NCBI RefSeq assembly: GCF_003240565.2
Contig: NZ_CP117255.1
Location: 2,896,501 to 2,960,500 of the forward strand
DNA: 64,000 bases
Direction: 5' to 3'
Origin: Rhizobium tumorigenes
GTDB taxonomy: Bacteria; Pseudomonadota; Alphaproteobacteria; Rhizobiales; Rhizobiaceae
Position numbers and translations under genes: made by a program. Of this stretch, positions 51,692 to 61,393 are shown one piece after another. Position 1 is the first letter of the stretch, and the number at the start of each line of letters is the position of its first letter. Below the pieces are notes generated by a model. It did no database searches. It worked only from the letters and a program-made list of their open reading frames with translations, and was not told where the DNA came from.

Positions 51692-51878
51692 ATGGGCTAC
51701 TCGGAGGGTTTGCGGGCAGCCAATTGCGCGGCCCTTATCTTCGGTTGAGGCGCTCATAGCCTGTTTTTCGCATTTGCGAAAGGGGGGGCGCGACAAAGCC
51801 GCGTCTTCCCTGCCCCAGCGCAATCGCATGGCTGGGACAGGGTATGCTGTTCAATTGATCAACCGCCGGCACAAAGCC

Positions 51879-53942
51879 TTATGCGGCCAAGCCTTTTTGC
51901 GCCAGCATGGCATCCGGGCTCGGCAGTTTTCCCCGAAACGCCCGGTAGGCATCTTCCGGGTCGATGGAGCCGCCGACCGAATAGATGTGAGCCTTCAGCT
52001 TCTCGGCCATCTCGGGGTTGAACGCATCGCCGGTTTCCGTGAAGGCTGCGAAGGCGTCGGCGTCGAGCACCTCGGACCACATGTAGGAATAGTAGCCGGC
52101 CGAATATCCGTCACCCGCAAAGACGTGCTGGAAATGCGGGCTGGCGTGGCGCATTACCATCGATTGCGGCATGCCGAGCGTGGCCAGTATCTTTGCCTGT
52201 TCCGCCATCGGATCCTCGACCGGCCCGCGCGTGTGGAATGCCATGTCGACGAGAGCCGACGAGGTAAACTCGACGGTGTTGAATCCGGAGTTGAAGGTCC
52301 GGGCGGCCAGGACCTTGTCGAGCAGCGCCTGCGGCATCGGCTCGCCGGTCTGGTAGTGGACGGCATAGGTCTTCAGGATATCGGGCACCGTCAGCCAGTG
52401 CTCGTAGAGTTGTGACGGCAATTCGACGAAATCGCGCGATACGCCCGTACCGGCCACCGACGGGTAGGTGACATCGGACAGCATGCCGTGCAGCGCATGG
52501 CCGAACTCGTGGAACAGCGTGTAGGCATCTCCCATCGACAGCAGCGCCGGCTTGCCTTCGGCCGGCTTGGCGAAATTGCAGACGTTGTAGATGATCGGCC
52601 GCTCGCCCACCGCGCCGTTCTTCAACGGCAGCTTGTGCTGGGACTGGAAGGCGCTCATCCAGGCGCCGGACCGCTTCGACGGCCGAGCAAAATAGTCGCC
52701 GAGGAACATTGCCACAAGCTTGTTTGAGCGGTCGCGGATTTCAAAGACGCGGACATCGGGATGATAGGCCGGTGCATCGTGGATCTCGACGGCATGAAGG
52801 CCGAAGAGGCGGCCGGCAACGTCGAAGCAGGCAGCGATGATCTTGTCGAGCTGCAGGTATGGCTTCAGTTCGGCCTCGGAAAAATCAAACCGCTCCGTGC
52901 GGATCTTTTCCGAATAGAAGCGCCAGTCCCAGGGCATGACATCGTGGTTGCCACCGCCCGCCTTGATCAAGGCCGCAATATCCGTCTCTTCTTCCCGCGC
53001 CCTGGCGACTGCCTTGGCCCAGACCGTGGTCAGCAGATGGTTCACCGCCTCGGGCGTCTTCGCCATGGTGTTGTCGAGCTTCAGTTCGGCATAATTGCCA
53101 TAGCCGAGCAACCTCGCCTTTTCGAAACGCAGCGCCAACGTCTGGCGGATGATATCGCGATTGTCCGTCTCCCCGCCGTTGCGGCCGCGCGCCACCCAGG
53201 CCTCGAACGCCTGCTCGCGCAGGTCGCGACGCTCGGAAAAAGTCAGGAACGGCTCTATGATCGAACGCGACAGCGTCACCGCGTACTTGCCTGCATCGCC
53301 ACGCTCCGTTGCAGCTGCCGCCATGGCCTCGGTGACAAAACCCGGCAGGCCGGCAAGATCGGCCGCGTCGGACAGCACCAGCGCCCAGCCTTTCTCGTCG
53401 GCCAGCACGTTCTGGCCGAAGCTGGCGCCGAGGCCTGCCAGCGTCTCGTTGATTGCAGCCAGCCGCTCCTGCTCCGGTTTTGCGAGCTTTGCGCCAGAGC
53501 GCACGAAACCTTTCCAATGACGCTCCAGCACGCGGCTTTCCTCGAGCGTCAGGCCGAGCGTATCTCGCATTTCCCAGAGTGCATCGATCCGGGCAAACAG
53601 CGCGGCGTTCATGCCGATCTTCGAATAGTGGCGCGACATCTTGGGCGCGATCTCGCGCTCCAGACCCTGGATCACGTCGTTGGTATGGGCACCGGCCTTG
53701 CTCCAGAACAGCGACGAGACGCGCGACAACTCGTCGCCGACGATCTCCAGGGCGACGATGGTGTTGGCGAAAGTCGGTGGCTCCGGATTGTTGGCAATCT
53801 GGTCGATCTCGACGTTGTGCAGTTCCATCGCCGCATCGAAGGCCGGCCCGAAATCGGCGTCATGGACGCGGTCGAAGTGCGGCAGTCCCTCATGCCCTGT
53901 CCATTCGACGAGGGCGGGATTGACGGAGAGTTGCGATGACAT
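51879..53942 (-). CDS. M3-family metallopeptidase (oligopeptidase A / dipeptidyl carboxypeptidase type)
   Basis: This 687-residue cytoplasmic zinc peptidase has the M3 active site TLFHEFGHALHGML (H478, E479, H482) and the downstream Glu region. Family members degrade short peptides. AAGGA lies 8 bases before ATG 53942. The open frame reaches 54755, but that part is the antisense of the LysE gene. Whether it is closer to PrlC or Dcp cannot be decided by eye. Confidence 0.92.
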   Translation of the reverse strand: MSSQLSVNPALVEWTGHEGLPHFDRVHDADFGPAFDAAMELHNVEIDQIANNPEPPTFANTIVALEIVGDELSRVSSLFWSKAGAHTNDVIQGLEREIAPKMSRHYSKIGMNAALFARIDALWEMRDTLGLTLEESRVLERHWKGFVRSGAKLAKPEQERLAAINETLAGLGASFGQNVLADEKGWALVLSDAADLAGLPGFVTEAMAAAATERGDAGKYAVTLSRSIIEPFLTFSERRDLREQAFEAWVARGRNGGETDNRDIIRQTLALRFEKARLLGYGNYAELKLDNTMAKTPEAVNHLLTTVWAKAVARAREEETDIAALIKAGGGNHDVMPWDWRFYSEKIRTERFDFSEAELKPYLQLDKIIAACFDVAGRLFGLHAVEIHDAPAYHPDVRVFEIRDRSNKLVAMFLGDYFARPSKRSGAWMSAFQSQHKLPLKNGAVGERPIIYNVCNFAKPAEGKPALLSMGDAYTLFHEFGHALHGMLSDVTYPSVAGTGVSRDFVELPSQLYEHWLTVPDILKTYAVHYQTGEPMPQALLDKVLAARTFNSGFNTVEFTSSALVDMAFHTRGPVEDPMAEQAKILATLGMPQSMVMRHASPHFQHVFAGDGYSAGYYSYMWSEVLDADAFAAFTETGDAFNPEMAEKLKAHIYSVGGSIDPEDAYRAFRGKLPSPDAMLAQKGLAA

Positions 53943-54058
53943 GGGACATCCTTTCGGCATCAGATTGGTCACGGGCATATAAGAACGCCGGGCCGGCAAT
54001 GGTATGGTGATCGCAGCCTGCCGGCAAAACGGTGCGGCGGCGACGTGTTGGAAAGGCA

Positions 54059-54700
54059 TCAGGCCCTGCGCCACCCAAGCAGCCCCGGCGCGGAATGCCA
54101 GAGCGCCTGCGCAGCAAAGCCCATGAACAAAACCCCGGAGCAGCGCACGATGACGCGTTCGTGGGACCGATAGAGCCGACGCACGGCCCCGGCACCGATG
54201 ATACCGATGAGAATGATATCGGCGGCCACGAACCCGGCAAAGGCAACGCCCAGCAGCAACGGAAGCTCGCTGAACTGCAAGGCACTGGCCGAACCGGCGA
54301 CAAGCGCCGTGAAGGTCGCGAGCGCCACCGGATAACCCTTCGGATTGGTGACGCCGAAGATAAGGCCGCGTCGAAAGGGGCGTTCGACTGCGATCATCGC
54401 CGCTCCGTCGACCCGAGGCTTGGCAGTCACCGCGTGCCAGCCGATCCAGGCGAGATAGAGGCCACAGAACAGGCCAAGAAGATCGAACACGAGGCTTCCG
54501 ATGGTCCGCGCACCGATGATTGCGGTCAAGGCCAGGGCAGACCACATCAGATCGCCGAACAGATGGCCGCACATGAAAAGTGCCCCCGCCCTTCGCCCCT
54601 GGCCAGCGCCTATTCCCAGCAGCGCCAGAAAAGCCGGACCGGGAATGAGCACGTAAAACAGTGCGGCAAGGAAAGTGCCGGCAATCAGGGAGGAGGTCAT
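54059..54700 (-). CDS. LysE/RhtB-family exporter
   Basis: This 213-residue inner-membrane protein has the LysE-family N-terminus FYVLIPGPAFLALLGIGAGQGRR and the loop FGVTNPKGYPVALATF. About six membrane helices. It is divergent from a marR gene, which probably controls it; such MarR/LysE pairs often respond to a toxic metabolite. Substrate unknown. Confidence 0.85.
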   Translation of the reverse strand: MTSSLIAGTFLAALFYVLIPGPAFLALLGIGAGQGRRAGALFMCGHLFGDLMWSALALTAIIGARTIGSLVFDLLGLFCGLYLAWIGWHAVTAKPRVDGAAMIAVERPFRRGLIFGVTNPKGYPVALATFTALVAGSASALQFSELPLLLGVAFAGFVAADIILIGIIGAGAVRRLYRSHERVIVRCSGVLFMGFAAQALWHSAPGLLGWRRA

Positions 54701-54790
54701 GGCACGGTTTCCGCTTGATTTGCGGCCAGCTTAACGCCGGCACTGCGGGCGTCAAGGCGCCCTTGTCGCCGGCAAAGATTCAATTGTGTT

Positions 54791-54804
54791 CACGCTATAG
54801 AGTG
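54791..54804. promoter_or_regulatory. Candidate MarR operator
   Basis: CACGCTATAGAGTG is an almost perfect palindrome (12 of 14 positions) in the 150-base gap between the divergent lysE-like and marR genes, 47 bases before the marR ATG. Its centre resembles a -10 box. Position and symmetry suggest a regulator binding site. Confidence 0.4.
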
Positions 54805-54850
54805 ATTAAGGAAAACCAGAGAGAACCGCGATAAAGAGCCGAGAAACGCA

Positions 54851-55330
54851 ATGAGCATCACAATAGATACGGATACGCTCGCATTTCTCGTAGCCGATTG
54901 TGCACGGCTGATGCGAATGGCTTTCGAGAAACGGATCTCGTCGGCTGGCCTTGGAATCACGGCCGGCGAGGCAAGAACCCTTGTTCAGATTGCTGCGGTC
55001 AACGGCAGCCGACAGCTCGACATCGCCATACGCATGGGGCTGGAGCCGATGACGGTCAGCGCTTTCCTCGACCGCCTGCAGGCCCGCGGGCTGATCGAAC
55101 GTCAGCCCGACCCCCTGGACCGCCGTGCAAAGCGGATACTCCTGTCGGATGCTGCCGAAGACATGATCCGCGCCATCAGCATCGAAATCGCGGCCGTACA
55201 GCAGGAAGCAACGATGGGGCTGGACGAGCAGGCTTTGTGCGATGTGAGCAAGGCCCTCAAAAGCTTCCGGCTCAACCTGCAGAAAGTCGAACAACCCGCA
55301 ATCGAAAACGCCCCGATCACGGACAGCTGA
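54851..55330 (+). CDS. MarR-family transcriptional regulator
   Basis: This 159-residue protein has the winged helix-turn-helix of the MarR family: LDIAIRMGLEPMTVSAFLDRLQARGLIERQPDPLDRRAKRILLS read in blocks, including the wing DPLDRRAKR. It likely represses the divergent LysE-family exporter and itself. Unusually for the family, no long cysteine or ligand signature is obvious. Confidence 0.88.
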   Translation: MSITIDTDTLAFLVADCARLMRMAFEKRISSAGLGITAGEARTLVQIAAVNGSRQLDIAIRMGLEPMTVSAFLDRLQARGLIERQPDPLDRRAKRILLSDAAEDMIRAISIEIAAVQQEATMGLDEQALCDVSKALKSFRLNLQKVEQPAIENAPITDS

Positions 55331-55392
55331 ATTTTCCCGAGCGAGATGCCTGCCACCATCAACGGTGACAGGATTTGTCTAGGCTCGATGGC

Positions 55393-56616
55393 TCAGTTCG
55401 ACAGGTTGCGCTTGCCGAGCGTGCGCAGGCGCAGGGCGTTGAGCTTGATGAAGCCGGCTGCATCCTTTTGGTCGTAGGCGCCCTGGTCGTCCTCGAAGGT
55501 GACCAGCTTGTCGGAATAAAGCGACTTCGGGCTTTCGCGGCCGATGACCATGACATTGCCCTTGTAGAGCTTCAGCGTCACTTCGCCCTCGACATGCTCC
55601 TGGCTCTTGTCGATCGCCGCCTGCAGCATTTCGCGCTCCGGCGAGTACCAGAAGCCGAAATAGATCAGCTCCGCATAGCGCGGCATCAGTTCATCCTTCA
55701 GATGCGCAGCCCCGCGATCGAGCGTGATCGATTCCATCGTCCGGTGGGCGGTCAGCAGGATCGTGCCGCCGGGCGTCTCGTAAACGCCGCGCGACTTCAT
55801 TCCCACATAGCGGTTCTCGACCAGATCTAGACGGCCGATACCGTTGTCGCGGCCGTAATCGTTGAGGGTGGCCAGCAAGGTCGCCGGGCTCATCCTGATG
55901 CCGTTGACGGACACCGCATCGCCGCGCTCGAAGCCAACCTTGATGATGGTCGCCTTGTCGGGTGCGGATTCCGGAGAAATGGTGCGCATATGCACATATT
56001 CCGGCGCTTCCTGCGACGGGTCTTCCAGAACCTTGCCCTCGGAGGACGAGTGCAGCAGGTTGGCATCGACCGAGAACGGCGCTTCGCCCTTCTTGTCCTT
56101 GGCAACCGGGATCTGGTGCGCTTCGGCAAAGGCCAGCAGGTCTGTCCGCGACTTGAAGTTCCAGTCGCGCCAGGGGGCGATGATCTTGATATCGGGGTTC
56201 AGCGCGTAGGCCGCGAGTTCGAAACGAACCTGGTCGTTGCCCTTGCCGGTGGCGCCATGGGCGATGGCATCGGCGCCGGTCTTGCGGGCGATCTCGATCA
56301 GGTGCTTGGAGATCAGCGGCCGGGCAATCGACGTGCCGAGCAGGTAGACGCCTTCATAGACGGCATTGGCGCGGAACATCGGGAAGACGAAATCGCGGAC
56401 GAACTCTTCGCGGACATCCTCGATATAGATTTCCTTGATGCCCATCATCTCGGCCTTCTTGCGGGCCGGCTCCAGCTCTTCGCCCTGGCCGAGATCGGCC
56501 GTGAAGGTGACGACTTCGGCGCCGAGTTCCGTCTGCAGCCATTTCAGGATGATCGAGGTGTCGAGACCGCCGGAATAAGCGAGAACGACTTTTTTCACGT
56601 CTTTGTGCGATACCAT
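55393..56616 (-). CDS. argG: Argininosuccinate synthase
   Basis: This 407-residue enzyme joins citrulline and aspartate with ATP in arginine synthesis. The PP-loop [30 protein letters not shown] and the [14 protein letters not shown] region are intact. ATG 56616 gives the standard length. A parDE toxin-antitoxin module lies 109 bases upstream on the same strand, in the space where the argG promoter should be. Confidence 0.97.
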   Translation of the reverse strand: MVSHKDVKKVVLAYSGGLDTSIILKWLQTELGAEVVTFTADLGQGEELEPARKKAEMMGIKEIYIEDVREEFVRDFVFPMFRANAVYEGVYLLGTSIARPLISKHLIEIARKTGADAIAHGATGKGNDQVRFELAAYALNPDIKIIAPWRDWNFKSRTDLLAFAEAHQIPVAKDKKGEAPFSVDANLLHSSSEGKVLEDPSQEAPEYVHMRTISPESAPDKATIIKVGFERGDAVSVNGIRMSPATLLATLNDYGRDNGIGRLDLVENRYVGMKSRGVYETPGGTILLTAHRTMESITLDRGAAHLKDELMPRYAELIYFGFWYSPEREMLQAAIDKSQEHVEGEVTLKLYKGNVMVIGRESPKSLYSDKLVTFEDDQGAYDQKDAAGFIKLNALRLRTLGKRNLSN

Positions 56617-56724
56617 GATGATGAGGTCCGTTTGAATGCGCGCGGCGCCGGACGCCGCAAATCTTGATGTCGCGGCACTTTTATCGAGATTAGCGCCATG
56701 CGCAAGAAAAACTGAAGCCGGCAT

Positions 56725-57030
56725 TCAGCGCAGATGCGCAGTAATATTCATACGTTGATGCAGGATACGAATGATTGTGACGGTGCGGGCATCGGCTTTG
56801 TAAACGATGAAATGCGATTCGAACGGAAGAATGAAATAGCCGGTGATTATGTGGTCAATATTGCGGCCCTGCCTGGCGCCACGCGCCAGTTCTGGGAAGC
56901 ATGATGTCAGCCGCCTGTAGTAGTCATTGGCTTGCTGAAGCGACCATTTTTCGAGCGTGTATCTGAAAATTCCGTCCAGATCCCGGCGTGCCTTCGGCAG
57001 AAGCCGAAATTGGCGTTGCCTATCGGGCAT
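56725..57030 (-). CDS. parE: ParE/RelE-superfamily toxin
   Basis: This 101-residue toxin has the ParE pattern: RLLPKARRDLDGIFRYTLEKWS at the N-terminus and FESHFIVYKADARTVTIIRILHQRMN at the C-terminus (both shown in part). ParE proteins inhibit DNA gyrase. It overlaps the antitoxin gene by 11 bases. Intact, apparently functional. Confidence 0.87.
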   Translation of the reverse strand: MPDRQRQFRLLPKARRDLDGIFRYTLEKWSLQQANDYYRRLTSCFPELARGARQGRNIDHIITGYFILPFESHFIVYKADARTVTIIRILHQRMNITAHLR

Positions 57031-57262
57031 GTTTACGATGCATTTCGCTCAGAAAATCCTCGGCGTCGAATGGTTCGGCCTGGCCCGATTGCTCCCCTTC
57101 GATGATGGCAGCACGGATGGCATTGATTTCTGCTTGCTCGCGTAGAAGCCTCAACCCGGCGTCGATGACAGCGCTTGGGGAAGCAAAGTGGCCATCGTTC
57201 ACCTGTTCGTCGACGAAATCCTCCATCTGTTCATCCAGCGTGACAGACTTGAGTTTAGACAT
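57020..57262 (-). CDS. parD: ParD-family antitoxin
   Basis: This 80-residue protein has the CopG/ParD ribbon-helix-helix N-terminus (SVTLDEQMEDFVDEQVNDG), the conserved SPSAVIDAGLRLLREQ and an acidic C-terminal tail that would bind ParE. It precedes and overlaps parE. Confidence 0.88.
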   Translation of the reverse strand: MSKLKSVTLDEQMEDFVDEQVNDGHFASPSAVIDAGLRLLREQAEINAIRAAIIEGEQSGQAEPFDAEDFLSEMHRKHAR

Positions 57263-57277
57263 GGCGTCCTCCGTCGT

Positions 57278-57306
57278 TTGACTTGGCTGGGCAAATTACC
57301 ATATCT
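57278..57306 (+). promoter_or_regulatory. Sigma-70-type promoter of the SDR gene
   Basis: TTGACT at 57278-57283, a 17-base spacer and ATATCT at 57301-57306 fit the rhizobial vegetative promoter pattern. The start of transcription would be about 57313, 33 bases before the ATG. It lies in the 83-base gap shared with the parDE promoter. Confidence 0.5.
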
Positions 57307-57345
57307 CGCAACATCATAACAAGGGCTGGAGAGGGTAGGCAGACC

Positions 57346-58206
57346 ATGGCAAATATCGAGGAAGTCTTCAAAAGTTCCAACGTCGCTGTCATCACCGGCG
57401 GCGCTTCCGGCATCGGCCTCGCTGCAGCCAAAAACTTTGCTGCGCGCGGCATGAGCGTCGTCTTGGCAGACCTCGGTGGCGACCAGTTGGCAAAGGCAAA
57501 GGAAGAGATCATCGCCCTTTCCAATGGTAGCGACGAACATGTCATGGCAATCGAGACCGATGTCAGTGACAAGGAATCGCTGGACGCCCTGGAGCGCACC
57601 GTCATCCAGCGCTTCGGCCGCGTCCATGTACTGATGAACAATGCCGGCATCGGCCCCGAGACATCGATCTTCAGCCCGCAGGCCGGCTGGGACAACATCC
57701 TCGGCGTCAACCTGATGGGCGTGATCAACGGCACGCGCACCTTCGGACAGCACATGATCGGCCATGGCGAACCTGGCATGATCATCAACACCGGCTCCAA
57801 GCAGGGCATTACCACGCCGCCGGGAAATCCTGCCTACAACGTCTCGAAAGCTGGCGTGAAAGCGTTCACCGAGGCGCTGCAGCATGAACTTCGCAACACG
57901 GAACGTTGCCGTATCACCGCTCACCTGCTCATACCGGGCTTTGTCTACACACCCCTGACGAAGGGCGACCGCACGGAGAGACCCGCAGCCGCCTGGACAC
58001 CGGAACAGACCGTCGATTTCATGATGCAAAGCCTCGAGCGCGACGATTTCTACATCCTCTGCCCCGACAACGACGTGCCTCGTTCGCTGGACGAAAAACG
58101 AATTCTTTGGGCCGCTGGCGATATCGTCGAAAACAGGCCTCCGCTGTCGCGCTGGCACGGTGGGTACGATGACGCCTTCAAGGCCTTTGTCGCCGGCAAG
58201 GGCTGA
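57346..58206 (+). CDS. SDR-family oxidoreductase
   Basis: This 286-residue short-chain dehydrogenase has ITGGASGIGLAAAK for cofactor binding, MNNAGIG, and the catalytic YNVSKAG Tyr-Lys pair; the catalytic Ser is probably in NTGSKQG. Substrate unknown. The C-terminus is longer than in classical SDRs. ATG 57346 has GGAG/GAGGG upstream. Confidence 0.85.
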   Translation: MANIEEVFKSSNVAVITGGASGIGLAAAKNFAARGMSVVLADLGGDQLAKAKEEIIALSNGSDEHVMAIETDVSDKESLDALERTVIQRFGRVHVLMNNAGIGPETSIFSPQAGWDNILGVNLMGVINGTRTFGQHMIGHGEPGMIINTGSKQGITTPPGNPAYNVSKAGVKAFTEALQHELRNTERCRITAHLLIPGFVYTPLTKGDRTERPAAAWTPEQTVDFMMQSLERDDFYILCPDNDVPRSLDEKRILWAAGDIVENRPPLSRWHGGYDDAFKAFVAGKG

Positions 58207-58266
58207 TTGGCAATCGCCGCTAAACAAGGTAGGCATCCTGGAAACCTTTGATCCGAGGAGCCTGCC

Positions 58267-58908
58267 ATGGACTTCCTGCCGAGCTTTGCGACGGCGCTCA
58301 CTTTTGTCGCCGCAAGCCTTCTTCTGGCCGCAACGCCAGGCCCGGACATGACACTTTCGATCAGCCGCGCCCTGTCGCAGGGCAAGACGCCCGCGCTGTT
58401 TGTCGTGCTTGGGACCAGCCTCGGAATCGTCGTCCACACGATGCTGGTGGCATTTGGGATATCGGCCCTGATCACGGCCTCTCCGGTTGCCTTCACAATC
58501 CTGAAGACCGGCGGCGCGGCCTATCTCCTGTGGCTCGCTGTTCAGGCCATCCGCTTCGGCTCGAAACTCAGCGTCAATGCCGTGGAAGAGCCGAAAGTGT
58601 CGCCGCTGTCGAACATGGCGAGCGGGTTTTGGGTCAACCTCCTGAACCCGAAGGTCATCATCTTCTTCATGACCTTCCTGCCGCAGTTCGTCACAGCAGG
58701 CGATCCGGCGGTCACCCAGAAACTGCTGTTCTTCGGTTTTCTGTTCATTTCGGTCGGCATGCCTGTCAACGCCTTGGTCGTGCTCGCCTCCGACAGGCTG
58801 GCCTCATGGCTGCAGAACAACAAAAAAGTCTTGCGCGGCATGGACTACACCTTCGCCGGCGTCTTCTCGATCTTCGCGGCGAAGATCCTGTTTACGCACG
58901 CGCGATAG
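58267..58908 (+). CDS. LysE/RhtB-family exporter
   Basis: This 213-residue membrane protein has LLLAATPGPDMTLSISRALSQG at the N-terminus (LysE/RhtB signature) and GFWVNLLNPKVIIFFMTFLPQF in the middle. About six helices. It is the third LysE-superfamily exporter in the window. GAGG lies 9 bases before the ATG. It is 60 bases downstream of the SDR gene and probably co-transcribed. Confidence 0.9.
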   Translation: MDFLPSFATALTFVAASLLLAATPGPDMTLSISRALSQGKTPALFVVLGTSLGIVVHTMLVAFGISALITASPVAFTILKTGGAAYLLWLAVQAIRFGSKLSVNAVEEPKVSPLSNMASGFWVNLLNPKVIIFFMTFLPQFVTAGDPAVTQKLLFFGFLFISVGMPVNALVVLASDRLASWLQNNKKVLRGMDYTFAGVFSIFAAKILFTHAR

Positions 58909-59014
58909 GATATAGAGCAGCGAACTCGCGCGCGAAGATCGCAGTTGCAATCCCGTCGAAGTGGGTCGCCGTCAGTTTCGTCTGCTCGTTGCGAACGACT
59001 TCGCCCGTCGACCG

Positions 59015-60250
59015 TCAGTCCTCGCCGTGGTTGGCGATCATCATGGCTTCGAAGGCGAGGCGGTCGGTCTTGCGCATGCGCTCCGAATCCGACTTCAGTT
59101 GACCGCAGGCCGCGAGAATATCGCGTCCGCGTGGCGTACGGATCGGCGAGGCATAGCCGGCCGCGTTGATGAAATCGGCAAATTTCTCGATCTGCTCCCA
59201 GTCCGAGCACTGGTAGTTGCTGCCGGGCCAAGGATTGAACGGGATAAGGTTGATCTTTGCCGGCACGCCCTTCAACAACTGGATCAGCCCCTTGGCATCT
59301 TCGAGACTGTCGTTGACGTCCTTCAGCATCACATATTCGAATGTGATGCGTCGGGCGTTCGACAGGCCGGGATATTTGCGGCACGCGTCGATCAGGTCCT
59401 TCAGCGGATACTTCTTGTTGATCGGCACCAGGATGTCGCGCAGGTCGTCGCGCACGGCGTGCAGCGATATCGCCAGCATGACGCCAATCTCGTCGCCGGT
59501 GCGGAAGATTTCCGGCACCACGCCCGAGGTCGAAAGCGTGATGCGACGACGCGACAGCGACAGGCCGTCACCGTCGGAGGCGATCAGCAGGGCAGTCTTG
59601 ACGGCCTCGAAATTATAGAGCGGCTCGCCCATGCCCATCATGACCATGTTCGAGACCTTTCGGCCTTCGGCCGGCATGGCGGTACCCACAGGCGTATCGC
59701 GATCCGGGAAGTCTCCGAGCCGGTCACGCGCCAGCAGAAGCTGCGAGAGGATTTCCTCGGCCGTCAGGTTGCGCACCAGCCGCTGCGTACCGGTATGGCA
59801 GAAGGAACAGGTAAGAGTGCAGCCGACCTGGCTGGAGACGCACAGCGTCCCGCGGCCCTCCTCCGGGATATAGACGGTTTCGATCTCGACGGGGCGTCCT
59901 GCACCGCGTGCCGGAAAACGCATCAGCCACTTACGCGTGCCGTCGTTGGAGACCTGCTCCTCGACGATCTCCGGCCGAGCGATGGTAAAATGCTGCTTCA
60001 GCATTTCGCGCATGTCCTTGGCGACGTTGACCATGGCGTCGAAATCCGACACGCCGCGCACATACAGCCAGTTCCACAACTGGCTGACGCGCATCTTGAC
60101 CTGCTTCTCGGGAACGCCCTTCTCACGCAGTGCCTGCCCCATCTCCTCGCGCGTCAGGCCAATCAGGGACGGCTTCGGCAGAGCTTCGCCGCCGCGCACG
60201 ACGGGCGCCGAAACGGGCTTGGCAATGGTCATGGCATCTATCACGGACAT
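59015..60250 (-). CDS. rlmN: 23S rRNA (adenine2503-C2) / tRNA methyltransferase RlmN
   Basis: This 411-residue radical-SAM enzyme methylates A2503 of 23S rRNA and A37 of some tRNAs. The cluster-binding motif CTLTCSFC (C144, C148, C151) and the segments [31 protein letters not shown] and the late ILAACGQL with the methyl-carrying cysteine region are intact. ATG 60250 is preferred to a TTG four codons earlier. Confidence 0.97.
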   Translation of the reverse strand: MSVIDAMTIAKPVSAPVVRGGEALPKPSLIGLTREEMGQALREKGVPEKQVKMRVSQLWNWLYVRGVSDFDAMVNVAKDMREMLKQHFTIARPEIVEEQVSNDGTRKWLMRFPARGAGRPVEIETVYIPEEGRGTLCVSSQVGCTLTCSFCHTGTQRLVRNLTAEEILSQLLLARDRLGDFPDRDTPVGTAMPAEGRKVSNMVMMGMGEPLYNFEAVKTALLIASDGDGLSLSRRRITLSTSGVVPEIFRTGDEIGVMLAISLHAVRDDLRDILVPINKKYPLKDLIDACRKYPGLSNARRITFEYVMLKDVNDSLEDAKGLIQLLKGVPAKINLIPFNPWPGSNYQCSDWEQIEKFADFINAAGYASPIRTPRGRDILAACGQLKSDSERMRKTDRLAFEAMMIANHGED

Positions 60251-60421
60251 GGGATCATCCAAAAGGTTGATGCCTGCCGTGCTTCAAGGAAGCTGCAGGC
60301 GCGATCTAGGGTATTGAAATTGAATTCGGTGACGGAAGGGGCGACATTATCGCAGGCACATCCGCAGTTCGCGGCGGCAATAGCACTAATTTCGTCGTCC
60401 GTCATCCCCCTCAAAACGCCA

Positions 60422-60493
60422 GAGGCCGGCCCAGGGCCAGCCTCCATGATCTTGCGTCCGCGCTTTTCAAACATGAAAAGCGGAAACCCGCTT
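60422..60493 (-). terminator. Two hairpins after the IalB-family gene
   Basis: The first hairpin (60493-60478 on the minus strand, AAGCGG/CCGCTT with a 4-base loop followed by TTTT) lies 5 bases past the stop. The second (60444-60422, GAGGCTGGCC with GGCCGGCCTC) is followed by TTTT as well. Together they should end transcription before rlmN. Confidence 0.7.
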
Positions 60494-60497
60494 CAGC

Positions 60498-61055
60498 CTA
60501 CTTGCAGCTTTCGATCTGCTTCAGCGAGGCGGAAATGCCGGCCAGCGAGTAGGTGTAGGATGTGCCCGTACCCTTTTTAGACGTCGCGGTAACGGTCAGG
60601 GAATGGCCGGTCTTCATGGCTGCCACCAGGGCAGGCTCCTGTGCGGCGTTCTCGACCCATGCGGCCTTGTCCTTGGTGAACATGACGAACGTCTTGTTGT
60701 CGATGGTCACGTTGACCTTGGAGTTTTCCTTCAGCACGTAGCCCATCATCGCCTGTGGCTCGTAGGAGATGTTCTGGCCGGGGCGCTGGGTGACGATGAA
60801 GAAGTTGTCGCCGTGGTCGATGCCCGTCGCCGGCAGCTTGGCCGTCGGCACCGACAGGACGTAGCACACCTTGCCGGTTCCCGACTGGTAGGAATAGGCG
60901 CCCCAGGCATCGAACTGCTTGATGCGGGTCGGCGCTGCAGATTGCGTCTGGGCGGCAGCCGCAGGCGCGGCCTTTGGCTTGGTTTTCTGAGCGGATGCGA
61001 TGCCGGCGGTGGCCAGAACGAGCGTGAGGGCGATTGCGGAGCTTTTTATAAACAT
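60498..61055 (-). CDS. Invasion-associated locus B (IalB) family exported protein
   Basis: This 185-residue protein has a signal peptide (IALTLVLATAGIASAQ, cut after ASA), an Ala/Pro/Lys linker and an IalB-type beta domain (RIKQFDAWGAYSYQSGTGKVCYV, cut). Two cysteines (KVCYV and the C-terminal ESCK) may form a disulfide. IalB was named in Bartonella for host-cell invasion, but the family is widespread in free-living alphaproteobacteria with unknown role. Confidence 0.85.
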   Translation of the reverse strand: MFIKSSAIALTLVLATAGIASAQKTKPKAAPAAAAQTQSAAPTRIKQFDAWGAYSYQSGTGKVCYVLSVPTAKLPATGIDHGDNFFIVTQRPGQNISYEPQAMMGYVLKENSKVNVTIDNKTFVMFTKDKAAWVENAAQEPALVAAMKTGHSLTVTATSKKGTGTSYTYSLAGISASLKQIESCK

Positions 61056-61393
61056 GATTTCCTGCCGGTTTCTTGCGATCCAGAGCCCGACGTGAATTTC
61101 GTCGGGAGATGCGTATTCACGAGGCGCCTTATTTTGGCGTAATTTCGGTTACCAAACCGTCAATGTGATGGTCGATTGCCTCTTAACTGTGCCGATTCAG
61201 TCAAGCGATGATCGATTGATTGTCGAAACTTCTGAAGAGAGATGGACCTGATTGGCGAGATCGCCAGCCTTTATAGCGATTTAAGACAGAAAGATTCAGG
61301 CAAGAGTTTGACGTTTATAAAATCCGCTGTACCTCATAAACCATTCGGACGTGGGTTGCGAGTTGCAAGAGCTTGGGGGCATGTGGAGGGGAA
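61056..61393. other. Divergent promoter region of the IalB-family and sigma factor genes
   Basis: About 340 bases. An overlapping ORF from 61242 has no similarity and runs into the sigma factor gene in another frame, so I do not accept it. No GGAAC-type ECF promoter is obvious. Confidence 0.4.

Noticed and set aside
49850..51748. Open frame of 632 codons opposite typA
   Set aside because: Antisense of a clear GTPase gene; no start site or domain.
53943..54755. N-terminal extension of the M3 peptidase frame
   Set aside because: The extra 271 codons are the out-of-frame shadow of the LysE gene. A good ribosome-binding site marks ATG 53942 as the start.
60241..60474. 77-codon ORF between rlmN and the IalB-family gene
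   Set aside because: It overlaps the rlmN start and contains the second terminator hairpin of the upstream gene, so it is unlikely to be coding.
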